Assembly: GCA_963696875.1 (NCBI GenBank)
Contig: CAVOLQ010000002.1
Coordinates: forward strand, 496,001 to 560,000
Length of the DNA: 64,000 nt
Direction of reading: 5' to 3'
Origin: Albibacterium sp963696875
Lineage (GTDB): Bacteria > Bacteroidota > Bacteroidia > Sphingobacteriales > Sphingobacteriaceae
Below, in pieces: positions 38,330 to 47,420 of the stretch. The notes beneath the pieces were generated by a model that saw nothing but the letters and a program-made list of their open reading frames with translations, was not told where the DNA came from and did not search any database. Position 1 is the first letter of the stretch; each line of letters opens with the position of its first letter. The position numbers and the translations under genes were made by a program.

Positions 38330-39082
38330 TTATTGCCAAACTTCGAGTAATAGATTCTCTCCATCAAAAACAGCATAGGTATTAAAGTTCATCCATTCTC
38401 CCAAGTTGACATATAATGTATTTTCTACGGGAATAGACAAAGGTAAATGCCTATGCCCAAAAATAAAATAATCAATAGGCTTTTGATTACCGCCCCCGAC
38501 TTTCAAATATTGTTTAATGTAAGAAACAAGCCATTCTTTATCTTCATGCTCAAAATATTCAATCTTCCCACTACTTATCCTACTAAACTTAGACCACATT
38601 TTCGCAATTCCAATGCCTAAATTAGGATGCAAGCGAGCAAAAAGCCACTGACAGGTATTGCTTCTAAAAATCTTCTTTAATAGTTTATACTTTGTATCAC
38701 CAGGTCCCAAGCCATCACCATGATGAAGATAAAATCGCTTACCATTCCGTTCAATAATCAATTCATCAGAAATAATGGTAGCATGCAGTTCTTTTTTAAA
38801 ATAGTCAAACATCCACATATCATGGTTACCCTTAAAAAGGGTTAACCTAATTCCCGCATCCGAAAGCTCTGCTAACTTGCCTAAGAACCGAATATATCCT
38901 TTAGGGACAACCTCCCTATATTCAAACCAAAAGTCGAATATATCGCCTATCAGGTATAATTCAGAAGCATCCCGCTTGATGAAATCTAACCAGGAAATAA
39001 TACGTTTTTCACGCTCTCTGCTTTCTACTTCTGATGGAGTACCTAAATGAAAATCTGAAGCGAAGTATATTTTTGAAGCCAT
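38330..39082 (-). CDS. lpxH: UDP-2,3-diacylglucosamine diphosphatase LpxH-like
   Basis: About 250 residues from ATG 39080-39082 (MASKIYFASDFHLG). The upstream GTG at 39094 is less likely. Calcineurin-like metal motifs: DFHLG, GDIFDFW, GNHD, HHGD and HRH, which bind two metals. It hydrolyses UDP-2,3-diacylglucosamine to lipid X in lipid A synthesis. Convergent with the DUF4397 gene. Confidence 0.9.
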   Translation of the reverse strand: MASKIYFASDFHLGTPSEVESREREKRIISWLDFIKRDASELYLIGDIFDFWFEYREVVPKGYIRFLGKLAELSDAGIRLTLFKGNHDMWMFDYFKKELHATIISDELIIERNGKRFYLHHGDGLGPGDTKYKLLKKIFRSNTCQWLFARLHPNLGIGIAKMWSKFSRISSGKIEYFEHEDKEWLVSYIKQYLKVGGGNQKPIDYFIFGHRHLPLSIPVENTLYVNLGEWMNFNTYAVFDGENLLLEVWQ

Positions 39083-39468
39083 AATAATCCTCACAAACTT
39101 ACAAAAAGAAGTTTAAATGTTTCAATCAATATCACATCCCACCGCACTCATTAATAGCGACTTATGTTTTGAAGTTTTAAACTCATGAATAAAATGGTAA
39201 ATTGCGCTGATCAATTAACATAAATTTATAAACCTTCATGAGTTAACAAAGCTCTAGCGACCTAATTTATCTAAAACAATTTATTCAAATGAAACCATTT
39301 TGAGGTGAAAGACTCACTATCTGTAATGAAAAGCGAGGCGAAATTTTGAACGCAGCTGCCACAAAACCTTTAGTGAAAATAAACACTCATGATCGCTTCA
39401 TTTAAAAACAAACCGAGTGAGAGCTCATTAACGCAATTAAAGCTGATACTCATAAATAATTTATTCTA
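39083..39468. other. Intergenic region with palindromic repeat copies
   Basis: A 386-bp A+T-rich gap between the divergent lpxH and prolyl oligopeptidase genes. It holds no reading frame. It contains two diverged copies of the palindromic upstream repeat (39230-39290 and 39289-39471) and another inverted-repeat pair, AAACTCATGAA at 39179-39189 with TTCATGAGTT at 39235-39244. Confidence 0.6.
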
Positions 39469-39471
39469 ATG
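39230..39471 (+). repeat. Two diverged copies of the palindromic upstream repeat
   Basis: Copy a (39230-39290) starts AAACCTTCATGAGTTAACAAAG and ends CAATTTATTCAAATGAAA. Copy b (39289-39471) starts ATGAAACCATTTTGAG, contains ACTCATGATCGCTTCAT (39385-39401), and ends AATTTATTCTAATGAAA, where the ATG at 39469 is the start codon of the prolyl oligopeptidase. Copy b has an insertion relative to the units at 60.9 kb. The downstream copy again places the end of the repeat at a start codon. Confidence 0.55.
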
Positions 39472-41622
39472 AAAAAAACTTTTGGAATCGTCATTTGCAT
39501 CGCCCTATTTGGCGCCTGTACCTCAACACAAAATCCTAAAACAATTAACCCTGTGGAGAACATAACTCTTCTTCCTTATCCGGAAACAAAGAAAATAGAA
39601 GTAATTGATGATTTTTTCGGAACTAAAGTAAGCGATCCTTATCGTTGGCTTGAAGACGATATGAGCCCTGAAACCGAAGAATGGGTAAAAAAAGAAAATG
39701 AAGTTACCGAAAACTATTTGGCCCAAATTCCTTATCGCGTTGCGATAAAAAACCGGTTGACAGACCTTTGGAATTACGAAAAATTTACTGCCCCTTTCAA
39801 AGAAGGTGAATACACCTATTTTTATAAAAATGATGGTCTACAAAATCAATATGTCCTTTACCGACAAAAAGGAGACGGTGAAGCAGAAGTTTTTTTAGAT
39901 CCAAATAAATTCTCGGCAGATGGAACAAGCTCTTTAGCTGGAATAGCCTTTTCGAAAGACGGAAGTCTTGCAGCTTACCAGATATCTGAAGGAGGATCCG
40001 ATTGGAGAAAAGTTGTTATCTTAAAAACTTCCGACAAATCCATCGTTGGCGATACGATAATTGATGTAAAGTTTAGCGACATCGCTTGGAAAGGAAATGA
40101 GGGCTTCTATTATAGCAGCTATGAAAAGCCTAAAGAAGGAAGTGAGCTGTCGGGGCTTACCCAATACCATCAGCTTTTTTTCCATAAAATGAATACTCCG
40201 CAGAAAGAGGATCAACTAATTTTTGGAGGTCTTAAAACGCCGAGACGCTATATCAGCGCTTATCTTACAGATGATGAGCGCTTTCTAGTAATTTCAGCTG
40301 CCAATACAACCAGCGGTAACGAATTGTATATCCAAGATTTGAACAATTCAAATCCAGTTATACAGACGGTAGTAGATAACTTTGACCAAAACCATCGCAT
40401 CATTGAAAATCAAGGCGAAAAACTTTATATATATACTAACCTAAATGCGCCTAATTATAAAGTGGTAACCACTGATTTATCAAAACTCAATCCAAGCAAT
40501 TGGACAGACTTACTTCCCGAGACTGAAAATGTTCTAAAAATTGGTACCGGTGGTGGAAAGTTATTTGCAAACTATCTAAAAGATGCAACTTCCCTTGTAC
40601 AACAATATGATCTAAATGGAAATTTAGAAAGAAATATTGAATTACCCGGCTTAGGTACAGCTTCGGGCTTCAGTGCAAAAGACAAGGAAAAAGAACTTTA
40701 CTATACCTTCACTTCCTACGTCTTCCCTCCTACCATTTTTAAATATGAAATCGAATCAGGTGTTTCAAATGTATACAAAGAATCTGGTGTTAAATTTGAT
40801 CCTAGCCTATATGAATCAGAGCAAGTATTTTATACCTCAAAAGACGGAACGAAAGTTCCGATGATAATTACCTATAAAAAGGGAATCAAAAGAGACGGCA
40901 CTAACCCTACCCTACTTTATGGATATGGTGGCTTTAATATTAGCCTAACCCCTTCTTTTAGCACTTCTAACATTATCTTACTAGAGCAAGGTGGAATTTA
41001 TGCTGTTGCTAACCTTAGAGGTGGCGGAGAGTATGGTGAAAAATGGCATGTAGCCGGAACCAAATTGCAAAAACAAAATGTATTTGATGATTTTATTGCA
41101 GCTGCAAATTATTTGATCGATGAAAAGTATACTTCATCAGAAAAACTAGGTATATCTGGTGGCTCGAATGGTGGGTTATTAGTTGGTGCAGCAATGACAC
41201 AGCATCCTGATCTATTCAAAGTTGCCTTACCTGCCGTCGGGGTATTAGACATGCTTCGCTACCATAAATTCACAGCTGGTGCAGGCTGGGCGTTTGACTA
41301 TGGAACTGCCGACGACAATAAAGAGATGTTCGACTATTTATACCACTACTCACCTTACCATGCATTAAAAGAAGGTACATCCTACCCTGCCACTATGGTT
41401 ACCACAGCAGACCATGATGACCGGGTGGTGCCTGCACATTCATTTAAATTTGCAGCCCGTCTTCAAGAATATAATAAGGGAAATAATCCAGTTTTAATAA
41501 GAATTGAAACAAACGCTGGACACGGAGCCGGAAAGCCAACCGATAAAATTATCCAAGAACAAGTTGATAAATGGGCTTTTATGTTTCAAAATATGGGGGT
41601 TACTTATGAAGAAAGGTTTTAG
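39469..41622 (+). CDS. Prolyl oligopeptidase family serine peptidase (S9A), lipoprotein
   Basis: A 717-residue protein with a lipobox (FGACTS, Cys near residue 16) and a beta-propeller (about 60-440), then an alpha/beta-hydrolase domain with the catalytic triad: Ser near 566 in GGSNGG, Asp in HDDRVV near 650, and His in NAGHGAG near 683. ANLRGGGEYGEKWH is the conserved oxyanion and specificity block. It cleaves after proline in short peptides and is probably periplasmic or outer-membrane anchored. A bidirectional hairpin terminates the gene at about 41700-41740. Confidence 0.95.
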   Translation: MKKTFGIVICIALFGACTSTQNPKTINPVENITLLPYPETKKIEVIDDFFGTKVSDPYRWLEDDMSPETEEWVKKENEVTENYLAQIPYRVAIKNRLTDLWNYEKFTAPFKEGEYTYFYKNDGLQNQYVLYRQKGDGEAEVFLDPNKFSADGTSSLAGIAFSKDGSLAAYQISEGGSDWRKVVILKTSDKSIVGDTIIDVKFSDIAWKGNEGFYYSSYEKPKEGSELSGLTQYHQLFFHKMNTPQKEDQLIFGGLKTPRRYISAYLTDDERFLVISAANTTSGNELYIQDLNNSNPVIQTVVDNFDQNHRIIENQGEKLYIYTNLNAPNYKVVTTDLSKLNPSNWTDLLPETENVLKIGTGGGKLFANYLKDATSLVQQYDLNGNLERNIELPGLGTASGFSAKDKEKELYYTFTSYVFPPTIFKYEIESGVSNVYKESGVKFDPSLYESEQVFYTSKDGTKVPMIITYKKGIKRDGTNPTLLYGYGGFNISLTPSFSTSNIILLEQGGIYAVANLRGGGEYGEKWHVAGTKLQKQNVFDDFIAAANYLIDEKYTSSEKLGISGGSNGGLLVGAAMTQHPDLFKVALPAVGVLDMLRYHKFTAGAGWAFDYGTADDNKEMFDYLYHYSPYHALKEGTSYPATMVTTADHDDRVVPAHSFKFAARLQEYNKGNNPVLIRIETNAGHGAGKPTDKIIQEQVDKWAFMFQNMGVTYEERF

Positions 41623-41698
41623 GTATCAGGCATTTGGTAATAGATTGAAAGACATCTAGAAACAGTACTAAGCCCAGTACCTAATATTTATCATGTAA

Positions 41699-41738
41699 AA
41701 ACTCGCTATAAGACTAGAACTTGTAGCGAGTTTTTTAT
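41699..41738 (+). terminator. Terminator of the prolyl oligopeptidase gene
   Basis: An 8-bp stem, ACTCGCTA (41701-41708) and TAGCGAGT (41724-41731), with a 15-nt loop and a following T6 run. Confidence 0.8.
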
Positions 41739-41840
41739 TTTCAGCCTTACCCTATAAGCAAAATTTGCACCCTTATTATATCTAAACTCTATATCCAACA
41801 TACTGCACCTAATAGCTAAGACCTCATACCTATTACCTAT

Positions 41841-43148
41841 CTAAAACCTTGTGCTAATCTTAATACCCCCATTACTTAAGTTCATATCTTCTTCCGCCAA
41901 GGTACTCATTTGCATCTTAAAGAAAGGTTCAATCGAAAGACCTACTTTTTTAGAAACCGGGATTGCATAACCAACAGAAAAGTTAAAGAATCCATTAACA
42001 TTTCTTCCTTGATAATCCTTTTCACTGATTAATTCTTTAGAGAGAAAAGTCTGAACAACAGGCTCAGGCGTTTTGTTATCTGCACCACGATAAACAACAT
42101 CAACAACCCGATTCTCAAATTGGCTAATACGCCCTTCGTTTAAAACATTAAAAACGGAAAAGCCAGCAGAAGCGTATAATCTTTTATTTACATGGTAATT
42201 AATAGCAAATGGAATATCTAGACCAGCTACGCTAGCTTCTATTTTATTCAAGATCTTTGTTTGTGACCTTCCTCCAGGATAAGCCACTCCAGGTGAGGAA
42301 AGTTCAAGAGTTGGAGAACCAGCGTAGCGAGAACTAGCTGAAGGAAAATTAAGAGAAGGATTAGGCATTCCTTCGGCACCCACCTGAAGATAAGATATAC
42401 CTGAAGAGATAGACACTTTAGGTGAAATCGAATAGGCAAAAGATACACCTGCACCCATATTTACATGATTATTGTTGCCAATATTTGGGGCCACATCTAA
42501 ACCAAGGCTCCACTTCTTTTCCATACTTCTATTCTCATGGAAACTTTCTTCTTCTTTGATAGCTGACAAAGCTGTTAAAAAGTCAACAGGTTCCTTTTTT
42601 TCTTTCACAGAAGTTATTAATGAAGGGCGTGTAAAACCATCATCAACCTTACTGTTTCCTTCTCTTACCTCCTTATTTTCATTATAAGCAGTCATATCCT
42701 CTAACTTCAAAAGATTAACATCCAATCTTTCAACTTGAATGCTGTTATCACTTACGTATTCATTAGTGGTTTTAGAAGCCAAAACAATTTCCCTATTTCG
42801 TTTTTGCATATCCACTTTCGTGACTGATTCTTTATCAATTGTGCTCGTTTGCAAACCAGGCGCACTAGGCTCATTAACAATCCCCACTTCTTTATCCATC
42901 TGTTTTTCATTACTCCGTACAACGAGTTCGCTAGGCATTATTATTTGTTGGGAAGGCTTTAAGAATAAAATAATAGCGATCAAAATAACTGCGGCAGCAG
43001 AGAAATAAGGCCATAATACCATATGCCTGGACTTTTTCTTTTCTACCTCTTTAAAGCGCTCCCATGCCCCTTCCTTATAGGGAACAGAATGCTCGCGAAG
43101 GCGTTCAGCCATTTGTTTAATAATATCTTGATGATCTTCTGACTTCAT
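41841..43148 (-). CDS. Membrane-anchored protein with a C-terminal outer-membrane-barrel-like domain, paired with an ECF sigma factor
   Basis: A 435-residue protein. The N-terminus (1-45) is a charged, cytoplasmic-looking helical segment (KQMAERLREHSVPYKEGAWERFKEV), followed by one membrane segment (about 46-64: WPYFSAAAVILIAIILFL). A long polar linker comes next, and from about residue 225 the chain resembles an OMP_b-brl barrel: MGAGVSFAYSISPKVSISSGISY, SVGYAIPVSKKVGLSIEPFFKMQ, ending GIKISTRF. It starts 8 bp after the sigma gene. The topology fits a cytoplasmic anti-sigma-like part linked to a barrel-like domain, which is odd for one chain. I do not assign a confirmed function. Confidence 0.72.
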   Translation of the reverse strand: MKSEDHQDIIKQMAERLREHSVPYKEGAWERFKEVEKKKSRHMVLWPYFSAAAVILIAIILFLKPSQQIIMPSELVVRSNEKQMDKEVGIVNEPSAPGLQTSTIDKESVTKVDMQKRNREIVLASKTTNEYVSDNSIQVERLDVNLLKLEDMTAYNENKEVREGNSKVDDGFTRPSLITSVKEKKEPVDFLTALSAIKEEESFHENRSMEKKWSLGLDVAPNIGNNNHVNMGAGVSFAYSISPKVSISSGISYLQVGAEGMPNPSLNFPSASSRYAGSPTLELSSPGVAYPGGRSQTKILNKIEASVAGLDIPFAINYHVNKRLYASAGFSVFNVLNEGRISQFENRVVDVVYRGADNKTPEPVVQTFLSKELISEKDYQGRNVNGFFNFSVGYAIPVSKKVGLSIEPFFKMQMSTLAEEDMNLSNGGIKISTRF

Positions 43149-43156
43149 CTTAATTT

Positions 43157-43750
43157 TTAATTATCACTCATAATGAGATACAATTCTCTCAACTTCTTTT
43201 TTGCTCTAGTTAGGTAGGTCCTTGAAGTACTTTCTGGGATACCTAATTTAAGTCCAATTTCTTCATGTGAATAGCCTTCTACTTCAAATAAATTGAAAAT
43301 CAATTGTTGAGTTTCTGGCAAACTATCCAAGAGCTTCAAAATATCTTCAACTTCAAGGCTGACGGATGGATTAGAAGGATTTACAAAGGCTTCAAACTGT
43401 TGATGGTCATCTATTAAAACCATTTGTTTTTTGGCACGCAGATGGTCAATAGATAGGTTGCTTGAAATTCTTGCCATCCATCCTAAAAACAGTTTCTCCA
43501 AAGATTCAATTTCTTCGTTCATCTTAAACCGATCTATATTTTTAAATACCCTAATAAAGCACTCATTTACGAGCTCCTCTGCATCATATGAATCTTTTAC
43601 ATAACGAAGAACCACCGCCATGACATACCCATAATATTGTTTATAAATAAACTCTTTCGCCTTATTGCTATTTTTTTGGCCACACAATTCAATAGCTTCC
43701 CTTAAAGAAAGCAAAAACTCCTTTTTTGAATGTCCTAATGGCTTATTCAC
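43157..43750 (-). CDS. ECF-type RNA polymerase sigma factor
   Basis: A 197-residue sigma-70 family protein that starts at GTG (43748-43750). Region 2 is in KEFIYKQYYGYVMAVVLRYVKDSYDAEELVNECFIRVF. Region 4 has the helix-turn-helix GYSHEEIGLKLGIPESTSRTYLTRAKKKL. There is no region 1 or 3. The adjacent membrane-anchored barrel protein is a likely partner (8-bp gap). The signal sensed and target genes are unknown. Confidence 0.93.
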   Translation of the reverse strand: MNKPLGHSKKEFLLSLREAIELCGQKNSNKAKEFIYKQYYGYVMAVVLRYVKDSYDAEELVNECFIRVFKNIDRFKMNEEIESLEKLFLGWMARISSNLSIDHLRAKKQMVLIDDHQQFEAFVNPSNPSVSLEVEDILKLLDSLPETQQLIFNLFEVEGYSHEEIGLKLGIPESTSRTYLTRAKKKLRELYLIMSDN

Positions 43751-43970
43751 CTATTAAAGCGTGTAAATTTTTAAAAATAACTTCTCCTTTATTTTACTAA
43801 AATACGGCTTTTCTTGAAGCCATTAACATATTTATATCGAAACGAAAAAAAATAGGTGAACGCTACAGCTAAAACATTTTTTTAAACTAAGTCGCCCAAA
43901 ACATCCCTCTTCCACAAGCTGTTTGAATATGTAATAAAAACCTTTAACTCTTACATTAAATTAATATTGT

Positions 43971-43978
43971 TATTTTTG
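43971..43978 (+). promoter_or_regulatory. -7 box upstream of lysS
   Basis: TATTTTTG at 43971-43978, fitting TAnnTTTG, 18 bp before the ATG at 43997. No good -33 TTG is visible at about 19 bp upstream. Confidence 0.4.
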
Positions 43979-43996
43979 CAAAAACAACAATCTACC

Positions 43997-45718
43997 ATGA
44001 GCAGTATTCTTTCTGAACAAGAACTTCTACGACGTGAAGCTTTAATCGAATTAACAAAATTAGGTATAGATGCCTATCCTGCCGAGAGCTATGAAATAAA
44101 CGCTTCGGCTAAGGATATAAATAAAAATTTTTCAGAAGAAGCAGAGAAGTATAAATCCATTAGCATTGCTGGCCGCATCATGAGCCGCAGGGTAATGGGC
44201 AATGCATCCTTTATCGAACTGCAAGATTCTACAGGAAGAGTACAAGTTTATTTGAACCGCGATGAACTCTGCCCTACAGAAGATAAAACTTTATACAATA
44301 CCGTATTTAAAAAACTATTAGATATCGGTGATTTCGTTGGAATAAAAGGCTTTGTTTTTATCACCAAAACCGGCACCATATCCATCCATGCGAAAGAAAT
44401 GAAAGTTTTGGCTAAATCATTGAAGCCCTTACCGGTTGTAAAATCTGCCGACGGGAAAACCTTTGATGCCGTTACCGATCCTGAATTTAGATATCGTCAG
44501 CGCTATGTCGATTTAATTGTCAACCCCGAAGTAAAAGAAACTTTTAAAAAGGTAAGTGCTGTTAAAACTGCTATCCGTGATTTCTTGAACCAAGAGGGTG
44601 CACTTGAAGTAGATACACCTGTTTTACAAAGTATTCCAGGTGGTGCCGCTGCCAAGCCATTTATAACCCACCATAATGCTCTAGACATTCCTCTTTATTT
44701 GAGAATAGCGAATGAATTGTACCTCAAGCGCCTAATTGTAGGTGGCTTTGATTCCGTTTATGAATTTAGTCGCAATTTCAGAAACGAAGGAATGGACCGT
44801 ACCCACAACCCTGAATTTACAGTTTTGGAGTACTACGCTGCATACAAAGACTATAACTGGATGATGGAAACTACTGAGCAGCTATTCGAAAGAGTTGCCA
44901 TGGTTACCAATGGCAAAACAACCGTAACTGTTGGTGACAAAGAAATCAACTTTGCTGCACCTTACAAACGAATCTCCATCTACGATGCCATCAAAGAACA
45001 TACAGGCATTGATGTTAGTCAAATGAACGAAACCGAACTTCGCGCTACATGTAAGCAATTGAATGTCGAAGTAGACGACAGCATGGGGAAAGGAAAATTG
45101 ATTGACGAATTATTTGGTGAAAAGTGTGAGAAAAACTATATCCAACCTACTTTCATCATCGATTATCCAATTGAAATGAGTCCGCTAACGAAAAAGCACC
45201 GTAATAAAGAAGGCTTGGTAGAACGTTTCGAACTAATGATCAATGGAAAAGAGTTGGCAAATGCCTATTCCGAATTAAACGATCCAATTGATCAATTAGA
45301 ACGTTTTGAAGAGCAAACCAAACTCATGGAACGTGGGGATGACGAAGCTATGTTTATTGACTATGATTTCCTTAGGTCGTTAGAATATGGCATGCCTCCT
45401 ACCGCTGGAATAGGAATTGGAATTGACCGCTTAGCTATGTTAATGACCAACCAAAACAGCATTCAAGATGTATTGTTCTTCCCTCAAATGCGACCTGAGA
45501 AAGTGGCGAAAGTAACTAGTGTTTCTGATTATGAAAAAGAGGGAGTGCCAGCAGAATGGGTTCCTGTACTTCAAAAAATGGGAATCAACACCATAGACGC
45601 TTTAAAAGCCGCCAATCCGAATAAAGTATTCAACGATTTGGGAGGATTGCGTAAAAAAATGAAACTGGACATCACCATGCCTTCGAAAGAAGAAGTGATG
45701 GAATGGTTTAAAGTTTAA
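43997..45718 (+). CDS. lysS: Lysine--tRNA ligase (class II)
   Basis: 573 residues from ATG 43997, the start that fits the family's N-terminus (MSSILSEQELLRREAL). It has the OB-fold anticodon domain (GRIMSRRVMGNASFIELQD), the class II core with motif 2 (FEFSRNFRNEGMDRTHNPEFT) and motif 3 (GIGIGIDRLAMLM), and a C-terminal extension of about 65 residues with DALKAANPNKVFNDLGG. The extension resembles a helical tail seen in Bacteroidota LysRS. Confidence 0.96.
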   Translation: MSSILSEQELLRREALIELTKLGIDAYPAESYEINASAKDINKNFSEEAEKYKSISIAGRIMSRRVMGNASFIELQDSTGRVQVYLNRDELCPTEDKTLYNTVFKKLLDIGDFVGIKGFVFITKTGTISIHAKEMKVLAKSLKPLPVVKSADGKTFDAVTDPEFRYRQRYVDLIVNPEVKETFKKVSAVKTAIRDFLNQEGALEVDTPVLQSIPGGAAAKPFITHHNALDIPLYLRIANELYLKRLIVGGFDSVYEFSRNFRNEGMDRTHNPEFTVLEYYAAYKDYNWMMETTEQLFERVAMVTNGKTTVTVGDKEINFAAPYKRISIYDAIKEHTGIDVSQMNETELRATCKQLNVEVDDSMGKGKLIDELFGEKCEKNYIQPTFIIDYPIEMSPLTKKHRNKEGLVERFELMINGKELANAYSELNDPIDQLERFEEQTKLMERGDDEAMFIDYDFLRSLEYGMPPTAGIGIGIDRLAMLMTNQNSIQDVLFFPQMRPEKVAKVTSVSDYEKEGVPAEWVPVLQKMGINTIDALKAANPNKVFNDLGGLRKKMKLDITMPSKEEVMEWFKV

Positions 45719-45740
45719 TAATCCCTTCGGATAGAAGCAC

Positions 45741-45779
45741 ACGTTAGTTGCTAGAATTTATTTATCTGGCAACTAACGT
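45741..45779. repeat. Hairpin between convergent lysS and the PAS kinase gene
   Basis: An 11-bp perfect stem, ACGTTAGTTGC (45741-45751) and GCAACTAACGT (45769-45779), with a 17-nt loop reading TAGAATTTATTTATCTG. There is no T-run, so terminator activity is uncertain. Its core matches the hairpin at 52741-52783. Confidence 0.6.
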
Positions 45780-45806
45780 AAATTAAGAAACGTATAAAGT
45801 CACCCA

Positions 45807-47276
45807 TTAGTTTCCATTCATAATAGGCAACAAAAACTTAAACGTTGAACCCTTATTTACTTCACTTTCAATTTCTAATTTGCCCTTATGTCGACTCAAA
45901 ATTTCCATTGAAAGAAATAACCCCACTCCTAATCCTGGAAATTCGATCGAATCACTGTCTACTCGGAAATAACGCTCCCCTATGCGCTCTATAGAATCTT
46001 TAGGAATACCGATTCCAAAGTCTTGAACCGAAACGATAAGCATATCACCTTCCCGAGCTGATTCAACTACTACTCGATCTGCGTTTGGAGAATATTTGAT
46101 TGCATTGGAAAGAAAATTATTTAGCACCTGCTCTAATCGTACCCGATCACCATACAAGATTCCGTCTGCCGTATTTTTAACGACAATGCTATGCGTTTTA
46201 TACAAATGCTTAACGCTATCTACGCTATTCTTAATCACTTCATTAAAATTAAGTGCTTCCATATTATATTGAAGTTGCCCGGTCTTTATCTTTGAAATAT
46301 CCAACAAATCATTGACAAGTTTTTCTAGGCGGGAAATACTCAAAACTGCTCGTTGTACAAATTCATAGCCTCTATGCTCCTTATCAATAAACCTGTCAAG
46401 AAGCTGCATATAAGCTTTTGCGCTTGTAAGAGGCGTTTTTAATTCATGACTAGCAAGATTCATGAAATCATCTTTGTGTTTATTAAGCAGCTCCAGCTCT
46501 TTCATATACTTTTTCAGCTTTAGTCGAATAGCAATTTCTTCAGTGATGTTTCTTGCTATTTTAGAAGCTCCAATTATCGTACCGTTCTGGTTTTTAATTG
46601 GCGAGATAGTAAGAGAAATTTTTATTGCTTTTCCTGCTTTGGTTAAGCGCTCGGTTTCATAATGACGAACCCATTCATCGTTTGAAATACGTTCAAGAAT
46701 ATCATCTTCTTCGCTATGACGATCCTTTGGTATTAATAATTTAATGGATTTCCCAATAACTTCCTCTGCAGTGTAGCCAAACATTTGTGTAGCTGTTTCG
46801 TTCCAACTCGTAATTTCTCCTTGAAGGTTTTTACTGATAATGGCATCATTTGAAGAGGTAATTATACTGGCAAGCATGGCCTGATTGGCTTCACTATTTT
46901 TTTGGTTCGTAATATCGATCAAGGTGTTATGACCACCAATTAGAACATTGTTGTCGTCAAAAATAGGCTTAGGATATACTAAGACAGAAAGTTGAATTCG
47001 GTCAGGCCGTTCAATAATAATCTCTTTCCCATCCAATGGTGTACCCAATTGCATGGCCATTGCCATTGGTGAAGTATCCAAAGGCATATTCGTCCCATCA
47101 GTATTATAAATCTTCCATGAACCGCACCATAAATCTTGATTTATTCGAGGTTTTCGACCCCATAGTTTTTCAGCCGCCTTATTAAAAAAAGTAATAAATC
47201 CATCAGTGTCACAAGTATAAATAGCAATGGGAGAATCCTCAAACAAAGCCTTTAGTTGCTTGTTGTTGTATACCAT
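45807..47276 (-). CDS. PAS-domain sensor histidine kinase
   Basis: A 489-residue soluble kinase without membrane segments. Two PAS domains: about 5-120 (FEDSPIAIYTCDTDGFITFFN) and about 130-250 (AIISKNLQGEITSWNETATQMFGYTAEEVIG). HisKA follows with FMNLASHELKTPLTSAKA (His near 275). HATPase_c has the N box NNFLSNAIKY, G1 DFGIGIP and G2 GLGVGLFLS. No response regulator is adjacent, so it may work with a distant partner. It probably senses a cytoplasmic or redox ligand through its PAS domains. Confidence 0.92.
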   Translation of the reverse strand: MVYNNKQLKALFEDSPIAIYTCDTDGFITFFNKAAEKLWGRKPRINQDLWCGSWKIYNTDGTNMPLDTSPMAMAMQLGTPLDGKEIIIERPDRIQLSVLVYPKPIFDDNNVLIGGHNTLIDITNQKNSEANQAMLASIITSSNDAIISKNLQGEITSWNETATQMFGYTAEEVIGKSIKLLIPKDRHSEEDDILERISNDEWVRHYETERLTKAGKAIKISLTISPIKNQNGTIIGASKIARNITEEIAIRLKLKKYMKELELLNKHKDDFMNLASHELKTPLTSAKAYMQLLDRFIDKEHRGYEFVQRAVLSISRLEKLVNDLLDISKIKTGQLQYNMEALNFNEVIKNSVDSVKHLYKTHSIVVKNTADGILYGDRVRLEQVLNNFLSNAIKYSPNADRVVVESAREGDMLIVSVQDFGIGIPKDSIERIGERYFRVDSDSIEFPGLGVGLFLSMEILSRHKGKLEIESEVNKGSTFKFLLPIMNGN

Positions 47277-47420
47277 ATTTTGAGATTAAGCTTATCCGCG
47301 TCAGAAAAGTATGGTAATTCTACGAATTTTATTTTGAACGAAAAAATTAAATAATAATATTTATAATCGAATTCACGTTCGTAATCACCCTATTATTGTT
47401 ACCACATCAAGCTTATTATA

